Source: an uncultured Faecalibacterium sp.
GTDB taxonomy: Bacteria > Bacillota > Clostridia > Oscillospirales > Ruminococcaceae
Direction of reading: 5' to 3'
DNA length: 64,000 bases
Assembly: GCA_944386015.1 (NCBI GenBank)
Contig: CALWZK010000001.1
Coordinates: 1 to 64,000, forward strand
Shown: positions 1 to 6,967 of the stretch, piece after piece
Numbering within the stretch: position 1 is the first letter of the stretch
Layout: each line of letters begins with the position of its first letter
Notes under the pieces: generated by a model
What the model was told of the DNA's origin: nothing
Seen by the model: only the letters and a program-made list of their open reading frames with translations
The model's database searches: none
Position numbers and translations under genes: made by a program

Positions 1-2
1 AC

Positions 3-45
3 CTCCTGTAGTAGTTCTATTCTACCACAGGAGGCCTTCTTTTTT
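3..45 (+). terminator. Intrinsic terminator at left edge
   Basis: Near-perfect inverted repeat (CCTCCTGT..GTAG / CTAC..ACAGGAGG, 7-nt loop) followed by CTTCTTTTTT. It ends a plus-strand transcript whose gene lies before the window. It also sits just beyond the 3' end of the minus-strand ogt. Confidence 0.75.
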
Positions 46-94
46 CATTGTCTACTTTTACTGGAGCGGTTCATTTTCGACACGCTGTTTTTGG

Positions 95-556
95 TTATCG
101 GGGCGCTTTCCGTTCCAGGGCCAGCAGGGCGGCCTTCCGGTCCAGCCCGCCGGCATAGCCGGTGAGGCTGCCCGAGGTCCCCACCACCCGGTGGCAGGGG
201 ATGATGATCCCGATGGGGTTGCGGTGGCAGGCGCCTCCCACTGCCCGGGAGGCTTTGGGCCGGCCCACCGCCGCCGCAATCTGCTGATAGGTCCGGGTTT
301 CCCCATAGGGGATAGCCAGCAGGGCGGTCCACACCGCCTGCTGAAAAGGGGTGCCCCGGGGGGCCAGGGGCAGGTCAAAGGTGGTGCGGGCCCCGGCAAA
401 GTATTCTTCCAGCTGCCGCCGGGCCTGGGCCAGCAGCGGGGTGGGGCAGGTATCCTCTGCCGGGATGGCGCCGCAGAACTGCAGGCTGGTGAGGCTGTCC
501 CCCTCCTGGGTCAGACAGACCGGCCCCAGGGGGCTGTTCCAGTGCCAGAGATCCAA
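95..556 (-). CDS. ogt: Methylated-DNA-[protein]-cysteine S-methyltransferase
   Basis: Suicide DNA-repair protein that moves the alkyl group from O6-alkylguanine onto its own cysteine. The 153-residue length fits a short Ogt/MGMT. The active-site motif IIIPCHRV gives nucleophile Cys121, preceded by the helix-turn-helix arginine-finger region (PYGETRTYQQIAAAVGRP) and followed by the family's GYAGGLDRK segment. The loop before the motif reads GGACHRNP, where GGANxxNP is commoner. The start is TTG, preceded by an AAAGGAAG-like ribosome site. It is divergent from the sirtuin across about 80 bp. Single-gene unit. Confidence 0.93.
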   Translation of the reverse strand: MDLWHWNSPLGPVCLTQEGDSLTSLQFCGAIPAEDTCPTPLLAQARRQLEEYFAGARTTFDLPLAPRGTPFQQAVWTALLAIPYGETRTYQQIAAAVGRPKASRAVGGACHRNPIGIIIPCHRVVGTSGSLTGYAGGLDRKAALLALERKAPR

Positions 557-564
557 AAAGACCG

Positions 565-593
565 CTTCCTTTCCGGGAAAAATATGTTATACT
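565..593 (+). promoter_or_regulatory. Promoter for sirtuin gene
   Basis: CTTCCT, 17-bp spacer, TATACT with an extended TGT just before the -10 box. About 43 bp upstream of the chosen ATG. Confidence 0.5.
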
Positions 594-636
594 TTTACCA
601 TACCATACATCACATCATTTGGAAAGGGGCGGTTCT

Positions 637-1374
637 ATGCTCAGGGCACTGGAAGCCATCATCGCAGACAGTAAGAACATTGTCTTTTTCGGCGGGGCCG
701 GGGTCAGCACCGAGTCGGGCATCCCGGATTTCCGCAGCGTGGACGGGCTGTATCATCAGAAATACGACTACCCGCCCGAGACCATCCTCAGCCACACCTT
801 CTGGGAGCAGAACCCCGAGGAGTTCTACCGGTTTTACCGGGATAAGATGATTGTCCGGGGGGCCAAGCCCAACGCGGCCCACCTCCGTCTGGCCAGGCTG
901 GAGCGGGAGGGCAAGCTGAAGGCGGTGGTGACCCAGAACATCGACGGCCTCCACCAGGCCGCCGGCTCCAAAAACGTCTATGAGCTCCACGGCAGCACCC
1001 TGCGGAACTACTGCGTGGACTGCGGCAAGTTCTACGGGGTGGATTTCATCGCAAACAGCACCGGGGTGCCCCGGTGCACCGTCTGCGGCGGCATTGTCAA
1101 GCCGGATGTGGTCCTCTATGAGGAGTGCCTCAACGAGGCCACCATGGCGGGGGCCATTGCCGCCATCCGCAGGGCCGACACCCTCATCATCGGGGGCACC
1201 AGCCTGGTGGTGTATCCGGCGGCGGGGCTGATCCGGTATTTCCAGGGCAGGCACCTGGTGGTCATCAACATGCAGCCCACCGGCGCCGACCGGTCGGCGG
1301 ATCTGTGCATCGCCAAACCCATCGGCCAGGTGCTCAGCGAGGACGTGGATCTGGACGCTGCCGACACCAACTGA
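637..1374 (+). CDS. NAD-dependent protein deacylase, SIR2 family
   Basis: Removes acyl groups from protein lysines using NAD+, giving nicotinamide and O-acyl-ADP-ribose; cytoplasmic. Sirtuin motifs are in order: GGAGVSTESGIPDFRS (residues 19-34), TQNIDGLH (99-106), catalytic His118 in ELHGS, a structural zinc site of four cysteines (126, 129, 147, 150) and GGTSLVVYPAA. The start is ATG at 637 rather than an upstream TTG at 619, because GGAAAGGGG lies at proper distance only for the ATG. 245 residues, normal for the family. CobB/SrtN-type; substrate unknown. Confidence 0.92.
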   Translation: MLRALEAIIADSKNIVFFGGAGVSTESGIPDFRSVDGLYHQKYDYPPETILSHTFWEQNPEEFYRFYRDKMIVRGAKPNAAHLRLARLEREGKLKAVVTQNIDGLHQAAGSKNVYELHGSTLRNYCVDCGKFYGVDFIANSTGVPRCTVCGGIVKPDVVLYEECLNEATMAGAIAAIRRADTLIIGGTSLVVYPAAGLIRYFQGRHLVVINMQPTGADRSADLCIAKPIGQVLSEDVDLDAADTN

Positions 1375-1449
1375 CAAAAGAATCCGGTCCCTTCTGGTAG
1401 AATAACCGGTGCAGGCCCCTATGCCTGCAGGAAGGGGATCGGATTTGTT

Positions 1450-2076
1450 ATGTTGCAGCTTTGTGAACCGGCGGTGCAGCCGCGCCGCCTTTCGGCCGAG
1501 GAGTTCTGCCTGCTGGCCCGGCGGGAAGCTTCCAGCCTGTACCGCCCCCGCAGCGAGGTGCTGCGGATGCTGACGGTGGGCCAGGCGGTGGGGGTCTGCG
1601 GGCCCAGGGGGGAGCCCCTGGCCGCCATGATCGAGCTGCCCCTCACCGCCGATGTGGAGGCCGCGTCGGCCCTCCGCCAGTTTTTGGGCCGCCATGGCCT
1701 GGGGCGGGGGGTAATGCTGGCCCCGCCGGTGGGGGACCGCAGCCTGCTGCCCCGTCTGCTGGAAGCGGCGCTGGTGCCTGCCTGCCGCCATGCGGGGGCG
1801 GGGCCGGTGTGGGCGGCGCTGGAGTCCACCCCCGAGGCCGAGGAGCTGCTGCCCGCCTATCTGGAGGCCGGGCTGGTGCTGCGGGCGTTGCGGCCCCTGA
1901 ACGGCCTGGCGCCCTGCTGGCTGTTCAGCCGGGTGCCGGGGCAGCGCCGGGCCGACCCGGTGTGGGTGCCCCTGGCCGACCGGGCCCGGCTGGCCTCCCT
2001 GCTGAGCAGGGGATGGACGGCGGTGGGCAGCGAGGCCACCGACAGCGGCACCGCCCTGGCCCTTTGCCCGGTGTAA
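1450..2076 (+). CDS. Hypothetical protein, possibly divergent GNAT-like
   Basis: 208 residues, no signal peptide or membrane segment, strongly Ala/Leu/Arg-rich. The C-terminal half alternates short strands and helices and ends LRPLNGLAPCWLFSRV, which vaguely resembles the last strands of a GNAT acyltransferase; the acetyl-CoA loop (Q/RxxGxG/A) is not recognisable, so this is only a guess. AAGGGG precedes the ATG by about 12 nt. It lies between the sirtuin and a dehydrogenase on the same strand, with about 75 and 63 bp gaps. Codon use matches its neighbours. Confidence 0.6.
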   Translation: MLQLCEPAVQPRRLSAEEFCLLARREASSLYRPRSEVLRMLTVGQAVGVCGPRGEPLAAMIELPLTADVEAASALRQFLGRHGLGRGVMLAPPVGDRSLLPRLLEAALVPACRHAGAGPVWAALESTPEAEELLPAYLEAGLVLRALRPLNGLAPCWLFSRVPGQRRADPVWVPLADRARLASLLSRGWTAVGSEATDSGTALALCPV

Positions 2077-2139
2077 CATAATCGCCCGGGCCCCTGCGGG
2101 GACCGAACATAAATACGTACAACAGAGGGGAAGTCAAAC

Positions 2140-3102
2140 ATGAAGCTGGTTATTTTGGAGAGCTATGTCATGGAGCCCGGCGACCTGGACTGGTCGGCCC
2201 TGCGGGCCCTGGTGCCGGACGTCACCGAATATGTCCGCACCCCCTACGATCAGATCGCCCAGAGGATCGGGGATGCCGAACTGGTGGTGCTGAACAAGTG
2301 CCGGATGGATGAGGAGATCCTCTCCCGGTGCCCCAACCTGAAGTGGGTGGGGATCATCGCCACCGGCACCGACAACCTGGACCTGGCGGCCTGCCGCCGG
2401 CACGGGGTCAGCGTTGCCAATGTGCCGGCCTATTCCACCTACAGCGTGGCCCAGATGGCTTTCAGCCTGCTGCTGGCCATCTGCCAGTGCCCCGAGCGGC
2501 AGGACCGGGCGGTCCGGGACGGCTACTGGCAGCTGGAGGTGCCCGCCTCCTACGGCATCCTGCCCCAGGTGGAGCTGTACGGCAAGACCTTCGGCATCTG
2601 CGGCTACGGCAACATCGGCCGCCAGACCGCCCGGCTGGCCCTGGCCTTCGGGATGCGGGTGCTGGTCTGGACCCGCACCGTCCGCCCCGCCTACGCCAAT
2701 GACGGGGTGACCTTTGTGGATCTGGACACCCTGCTGGCCGAGAGCGATATCGTCAGCCTCCACTGCCCTGCCACCCCCGCCACCCGGGGCCTCATCAACG
2801 CCGGTGCCCTGGCCAAAATGAAGCCGGGGGCCATCCTGCTGAACACCGCCCGGGGGGCCCTGGTGGAGGAGGCCGCCGTGGCTGACAGCCTCCAGAGCGG
2901 CCATCTGGGCTATTACGGGGCCGACGCCTTTGGGGTGGAGCCCCTGCCGGCAGACAGCCCCCTGCGGGCGGCACCCCGCACCCTCTTTACCCCCCATGTG
3001 GCCTGGGCCACCGGCGGGGCCCTCAAGCGGCTGATGGAGATCACCGCCCGCAACCTGGAAACCTTCCTGGCCGGGGCGGGGGAGAACATCGTCAACCCGT
3101 AA
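2140..3102 (+). CDS. D-isomer-specific 2-hydroxyacid dehydrogenase
   Basis: NAD(P)-dependent reduction of a 2-keto acid to a D-2-hydroxy acid (glycerate/hydroxypyruvate type likely, exact substrate unknown). The Rossmann motif CGYGNIGRQTA lies at residues 154-164. The catalytic triad is visible: Arg238 in NTARGALV, Glu267 in AFGVEP and His286 in TPHVAWAT. 320 residues, the usual family length. RBS AGAGGGGAAG. A plus-strand terminator with a UUCG tetraloop follows at 3164. Confidence 0.9.
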   Translation: MKLVILESYVMEPGDLDWSALRALVPDVTEYVRTPYDQIAQRIGDAELVVLNKCRMDEEILSRCPNLKWVGIIATGTDNLDLAACRRHGVSVANVPAYSTYSVAQMAFSLLLAICQCPERQDRAVRDGYWQLEVPASYGILPQVELYGKTFGICGYGNIGRQTARLALAFGMRVLVWTRTVRPAYANDGVTFVDLDTLLAESDIVSLHCPATPATRGLINAGALAKMKPGAILLNTARGALVEEAAVADSLQSGHLGYYGADAFGVEPLPADSPLRAAPRTLFTPHVAWATGGALKRLMEITARNLETFLAGAGENIVNP

Positions 3103-3107
3103 CAGAC

Positions 3108-3144
3108 AAAAACCCCGCCTGCCGCAGGAATGCAGCAGACGGGG
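3108..3144 (-). terminator. Terminator of the repeat-protein/sigma operon
   Basis: Stem CCCCG(C/T)CTGC around an inner loop, followed on the minus strand by TTTTT (3112-3108). It lies just beyond the 3' end of the 3192-4385 gene. Confidence 0.75.
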
Positions 3145-3163
3145 CAGAACAGGGAGCAGTTGC

Positions 3164-3187
3164 AAGCGGTCCTTCGGGGCCGCTTTT
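3164..3187 (+). terminator. Terminator of the dehydrogenase gene
   Basis: 9-bp stem AAGCGGTCC / GGGCCGCTT closed by a TTCG tetraloop, then TTTT. The T tract is short. It overlaps the convergent gene's 3' region. Confidence 0.6.
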
Positions 3188-3191
3188 CTGG

Positions 3192-4385
3192 TTACAGGGT
3201 GTAGCTGGCGGCGTTGATGGTGAGGGTGTTGGGGTCGGCGTTCTCCGATTCCTCTTTCTCGTCATCGCTGGGCAGCACCTGGAAGGAGCCGCTGGCCACC
3301 GCCTCGGCGGCGCTCTGGAGCTCGGGCTTGCAGAAGATGCAGCTGCAGTCAAACAGGGACAGGTGCTCCAGCACGTCGGCGGTGGTGAGATCATCGGCCA
3401 GGTACACCCGGGGGCAGGCCACCAGGGTCAGCCCCTCGGGGATGGCCTCCAGCAGGCTCTTGTCCACCGTCATCTTCAGCTTGTCAAACAGGGGTTTGCC
3501 GGGCAGATAGAACACCTCGCCGTCCAGCACCGTCTCGGTGACGGCGTCCAGGGCGTCGGCCATGGCCTCGGGCAGATAGATGTCCCCCTCCACCTGGAGG
3601 TATTCCAGATCCCCCAGGGCCTCGGCACAGTCAGCGGTGAGGTACAGGTCTCCCAGCACCAGCAGGCTGTCCCCGTACCGGCGGAGGCCGGCGGCGTTGA
3701 GGGTCAGGTCATCCTGCACCACCGAGGTGCCGTCGGGCAGCACCACCATCCGAGTGTCGGCGTCAAACAGGGGGGCCAGGCTGTCGGCCAGGGATTCGCT
3801 GACATAGGCCTCGGGCACCATGAAGTGGGCCCCTCTGGCGGCCAGTTCCTCCCCGTCCAGCTCCTCGTCCACAGCGATCAGCCGCTTGGCCGCCCAGTAC
3901 AGCCGGGATTCTGCCCGCAGGGCAAAGGCCTTGTCCAGCACCGCGTTGTTTTTCAGCAGGACGGCTCCTTCGGGGTAGGTGTACAGCTTGCCGTTGAGGT
4001 CGGCCTTGCTGGCCAGCACGGTGCCCAGAAAGTCGGGGCAATAGACGGTGCCGTTGATGCTCATCCCCATATACTGGCGCAGGGCGTCCCCGGCGTCGGG
4101 GGTGATGGTCAAGGTGCCGTTGATCAGCAGGTACTGGCGGCCGTTGGGGGTGTTGCGGCCGGTGAAGGTGGTCTTGCCGTTGAGGGTGTTGAGGGTGGTC
4201 TCGTCATCCAGGTCGATGCTCTTGGAGCAGTTGATCTGGACGTTGTGCCGTGCCATCATGGCCCGGGCGGCGGGGCTGGTGATCAGGATGGCGCCGTTGA
4301 TGCTGACGGCGTCAAACTGGCTGAGGGTGTCCTCCTGGACTTTGCGGGTATCCACAATGGAAGCGTTGATGTTCATGCGTTTCAT
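3192..4385 (-). CDS. Tandem beta-repeat protein, partner of ECF sigma factor
   Basis: 397 residues, no signal peptide or membrane helix. I do not recognise the family. It contains degenerate units of roughly 20 residues built around (S/L)INGxhxhxP: SINGAILITSP near 28, LINGTLTITPD near 87, SINGTVYCPD near 109, DLNGKLYTYPE near 129, VLGDLYLTAD near 243, VEGDIYLPEA near 265 and VLDGEVFYLPG near 286. This suggests a stacked beta-solenoid or bactofilin-like scaffold. A Cys cluster (CSCIFC) lies near 347-352 and the C-terminus is acidic. The start codon is 3 nt after the sigma gene's stop and its RBS (GAGGAGGAA) lies inside the sigma gene's last codons, so translation is probably coupled. It may be the sigma factor's regulator or output; function unknown. 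Confidence 0.85.
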   Translation of the reverse strand: MKRMNINASIVDTRKVQEDTLSQFDAVSINGAILITSPAARAMMARHNVQINCSKSIDLDDETTLNTLNGKTTFTGRNTPNGRQYLLINGTLTITPDAGDALRQYMGMSINGTVYCPDFLGTVLASKADLNGKLYTYPEGAVLLKNNAVLDKAFALRAESRLYWAAKRLIAVDEELDGEELAARGAHFMVPEAYVSESLADSLAPLFDADTRMVVLPDGTSVVQDDLTLNAAGLRRYGDSLLVLGDLYLTADCAEALGDLEYLQVEGDIYLPEAMADALDAVTETVLDGEVFYLPGKPLFDKLKMTVDKSLLEAIPEGLTLVACPRVYLADDLTTADVLEHLSLFDCSCIFCKPELQSAAEAVASGSFQVLPSDDEKEESENADPNTLTINAASYTL

Positions 4386-4388
4386 GGC

Positions 4389-4874
4389 TTATTCCTCCTC
4401 GAGAGATGTCTGCAGGGCTTTTCGGATGCGGTGGAGCCGGGTCCGCAGGGTGGCGGCGGGCAGGCCGGTGATCCGGGCCAGCTCGGCGGCGGTGTAGCCG
4501 GCGTCGTAGCGCAGGGTAAACAGGGCGCGGTCGGCTTCGGGCAGCCGGTCCAGCAGGGTGTCCAGCTCCACCTGCCCCATGGCGGCGGCAGCGGTGTCGT
4601 CGGCGGGTTCCTCGCCGGGGGGCGGGGTGAGCTGATCCATCAGATCCTGTTCCCGGGCTGCCCGGCGGGCGCCATCGCAGAACAGGTTGTGGGCTGTCTC
4701 AAACAGCCAGCTTTTCTGCTGGGGGGTGCTAAGGGAAGCCAGCAGCTGCTGGTGGGCCAGCGCCCGGAGAAAGGTCTCCTGGGCCAGGTCCTCGGCCCGG
4801 CCCTCGTCATGGGTCATCCGGCAGCAGAACCGGACCAGCCTGTCCCAGAAGTCATCGTAAAGGGTATCCCACAC
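4389..4874 (-). CDS. ECF-type RNA polymerase sigma factor
   Basis: 161 residues with the two-domain ECF layout. Region 2 has RAEDLAQETFLRALA near residues 26-40 followed by the -10 recognition helix. After an acidic linker, region 4 carries a helix-turn-helix (YTAAELARITGLPAATLRTRLHRIRKAL). The start is GTG behind AGGAGGTGAAA. No typical membrane anti-sigma gene sits next to it; its only operon partner is the repeat protein, 3 nt downstream. An ECF-like promoter (TGAAAC-17-CGTC) lies in its short upstream region, consistent with autoregulation. Confidence 0.93.
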   Translation of the reverse strand: MWDTLYDDFWDRLVRFCCRMTHDEGRAEDLAQETFLRALAHQQLLASLSTPQQKSWLFETAHNLFCDGARRAAREQDLMDQLTPPPGEEPADDTAAAAMGQVELDTLLDRLPEADRALFTLRYDAGYTAAELARITGLPAATLRTRLHRIRKALQTSLEEE

Positions 4875-4935
4875 TGTTTTGGTTTCACCTCCTGCCGCGG
4901 CTGTCTGCCTGTTCCTGGCCGCCTTCTGTCTGTAG

Positions 4936-4962
4936 GACGAACGGCGGGGGAAAAGTGTTTCA
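4936..4962 (-). promoter_or_regulatory. ECF-type promoter of the sigma operon
   Basis: Minus strand TGAAAC (4962-4957), 17-nt spacer, CGTC (4939-4936). This is the AAC/CGT pattern of ECF promoters such as SigW. It is the only promoter-like signal between the upstream terminator and the GTG start, about 60 nt away. Confidence 0.55.
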
Positions 4963-4979
4963 CCAAAGAAGAAAAAAGC

Positions 4980-5011
4980 AAAAAAGCCGGCAAGGGAACT
5001 CCTTGCCGGCT
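4980..5011 (-). terminator. Terminator of the aminotransferase gene
   Basis: Perfect 10-bp stem GCCGGCAAGG / CCTTGCCGGC, 5-nt loop, then a T run on the minus strand. It insulates the sigma operon from the upstream aminotransferase transcript. Confidence 0.9.
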
Positions 5012-5030
5012 GGTATTGTTTTGGATGGAA

Positions 5031-6194
5031 TCAGCCCAGGATGCCGCTGTCCTGGATGGCCTTGACCGCCTCGGCGATCCGCTGGGCGGGCATGGTCAGG
5101 GCAAAGCGGACATAGCCCTCCCCCAGAGGCCCGAAGCTGGAGCCCGGGGTGCACAGGACGCCGCTCTTTTCCACCAGGTCCATGCAGAAGTCCATGCTGC
5201 TGGTGTACCGCTCAGGGATGGGTGCCCAGACAAACATGCTGCCGTGGCTGTCGGGGACGTTCCAGCCGATGGAACGCAGGCCGCCGCAGAGGGCGTCCCG
5301 GCGCTCCTGGTAGACGGCGCACTGGTCCTTCACCATGTCCAGGGGCCCGGTGAGGGCTGCAATGGCAGCCTTCTGGACAGGCAGGAACATGCCGAAGTCG
5401 ATCTGGCCCCGCAGCCGGCGGAAGGCGGCCACCACGTCGGGGCGGCCCACCAGGAAGCTGATCCGGGCGCCGGTGACGTCAAAGCTCTTGGACAGGCTGA
5501 AGAACTCCACGCCCACATCCATGGCGCCGGGGGTGTTGAAGAAGCTGTGGCCCTCGGCCCCGTCAAAGATGATGTCGCTGTAGGCGTTGTCGTGGATGAT
5601 GAGAATATCGTACTTCTTGGCGAAGGCCACCAGCTCCTCATAGAGGGCGGGGTTGCCCACGCTGCCCACCGGGTTGGCGGGCAGGGAGACGATCATATAC
5701 TTGGCCTTCCGGGCCACATCCTCGGGGATGCCGGCCACATAGGGCAGGAAGCCGTGCTCCTTCACCAGGGGATAGAAGTAGGGCTCGGCCCCCGCCAGCT
5801 TGGCGCCGGCGATGAAGACGGGGTAGCAGGGGTTGGGCAGAAGGACGGTGTCCCCCTCGTCGCACAGCACCATCCCGATGTGGCCGCAGCCCTCCTGGCT
5901 GCCGTTGCAGCTGGCCACCTGGTCGGGGGTGATCTCCACCCCAAACCGCCGCTTGTAGTAGGAGCAGACCGCCTGGAGCATCTCGGGCAGATCCCGCAGG
6001 CTGTACTTCCAGTTCTCGGGGTCCTTGGCGGCGTCCACCAGGGCCTGCCGGATGTGGGGGGCCGGGGCAAAGTCGGGGGTGCCGACGCTCAGGTTGTAGA
6101 TCGTCCGGCCCTGGGCTTCCAGGGCCACTTTTTTCTCGTTCAGCGCGGCGAAAATCTCATCGCCGAACAGATTCATCCGCTTTGAAAATTCCAT
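5031..6194 (-). CDS. Class I/II PLP-dependent aminotransferase
   Basis: Fold-type I aminotransferase of 387 residues; cytoplasmic. PLP-binding residues are visible: Asn174 (LPANPVGS), Asp202 and Tyr205 (IHDNAYSD), Schiff-base Lys236 (SLSKSFDVTGAR), and a C-terminal substrate-carboxylate Arg in GYVRFAL. It resembles the DapL/PatA/aspartate-type group, but a true DapL is encoded at 15.7 kb, so this is probably a different amino-acid aminotransferase. ATG preceded by GGAGAGGG. Monocistronic, with its own promoter and terminator. Confidence 0.88.
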   Translation of the reverse strand: MEFSKRMNLFGDEIFAALNEKKVALEAQGRTIYNLSVGTPDFAPAPHIRQALVDAAKDPENWKYSLRDLPEMLQAVCSYYKRRFGVEITPDQVASCNGSQEGCGHIGMVLCDEGDTVLLPNPCYPVFIAGAKLAGAEPYFYPLVKEHGFLPYVAGIPEDVARKAKYMIVSLPANPVGSVGNPALYEELVAFAKKYDILIIHDNAYSDIIFDGAEGHSFFNTPGAMDVGVEFFSLSKSFDVTGARISFLVGRPDVVAAFRRLRGQIDFGMFLPVQKAAIAALTGPLDMVKDQCAVYQERRDALCGGLRSIGWNVPDSHGSMFVWAPIPERYTSSMDFCMDLVEKSGVLCTPGSSFGPLGEGYVRFALTMPAQRIAEAVKAIQDSGILG

Positions 6195-6235
6195 CCTTTT
6201 CCCTCTCCTTTTTCAAATCCGCGTATGTCCTGATC

Positions 6236-6264
6236 ATTTTAGCACGTTTTGCCATCCATTGCAA
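6236..6264 (-). promoter_or_regulatory. Promoter for the aminotransferase
   Basis: Minus strand TTGCAA (6264-6259), 17-bp spacer, extended TGC-TAAAAT (6241-6236). It lies between the stop of the M15 gene and the aminotransferase ATG. Confidence 0.7.
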
Positions 6265-6269
6265 CCGGC

Positions 6270-6962
6270 TCAGTCGATGGTGGTGGCGGTGCGGCCCACC
6301 CCCAGGACGGCGGTGGTCAGCTTGGTCCAGGTGCTGCATCCGCAGATGCCGTCCACCAGCAGCCAGTTGCGCCGCTGGAAGCCCCGGAGGGCGTTTTCGG
6401 TCATGGTGCCGAAGATGCCGTCGATGCGGCTGCCGGTGGAATAGCCCAGGGTGGACAATGCGTCCTGCAGGACCATCACATAGCAGCCCCGGCTGCCCCG
6501 GCGAAGGGTGGGGTAGCCTGCCCCGGTGCTGGAACAGGCCGGCAGCCCGTACCGCCGGTCAAAGTGGACCCAGGTGGGGGTCCTGGAGAGGGGCTCCACA
6601 TAGCCCCAGGCGCCGGTGCGAAGGGCGGCGTTGAAGATCTCGGTGCGGTTGGCGCTGGTGGTGTTCTGGCCCACATCAAAGGCCACCCCGGCGTAGTGCT
6701 GGCTGCGGGTGCCGTGGCCCCCCTCCCAGATCCGCCGGAAGGCGTAGCCCACATGGATGCCCCGGCCGTACCGGCGGCGGGTCAGGTTCCAGGCCTCCAT
6801 GGCGGCGGTGGTGGTCCAGAGGGTGGGGCTGCCCGATTCCCCCCGGAACTCCCGCACCCGGAGGGTGGTCTCGGTGCTGTAGGGCATGGGGTCGTTCTCA
6901 TTGATGTTGGGATAGGTGTAAATCTGGTTTGCGTATTCGTCGTAAATCAACAGGCGTGCCAT
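6270..6962 (-). CDS. M15-family D,D-peptidase-like protein with peptidoglycan-binding domain
   Basis: 230 residues. Residues 65-140 look like a D-Ala-D-Ala carboxypeptidase/endolysin of the M15 type: SQHYAGVAFDV supplies zinc ligands His89 and Asp96, and WVHFD supplies His133. Residues 150-222 form one PG_binding_1 domain (YPTLRRGSRG ... DGIFGTMTENALRGFQ). No N-terminal signal peptide is visible, although the substrate class is extracytoplasmic. The ATG at 6962 is preferred over an upstream TTG because GAGGGGG is 10 nt upstream. It lies 5 nt after the stop of the multi-repeat gene, so the two form an operon. Confidence 0.85.
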   Translation of the reverse strand: MARLLIYDEYANQIYTYPNINENDPMPYSTETTLRVREFRGESGSPTLWTTTAAMEAWNLTRRRYGRGIHVGYAFRRIWEGGHGTRSQHYAGVAFDVGQNTTSANRTEIFNAALRTGAWGYVEPLSRTPTWVHFDRRYGLPACSSTGAGYPTLRRGSRGCYVMVLQDALSTLGYSTGSRIDGIFGTMTENALRGFQRRNWLLVDGICGCSTWTKLTTAVLGVGRTATTID

Positions 6963-6967
6963 AACAA

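Noticed and set aside
5031..6194. Second DapL
   Set aside because: It has aminotransferase motifs but differs from DapL signatures; a clear DapL sits with dapF at 15696-16889.
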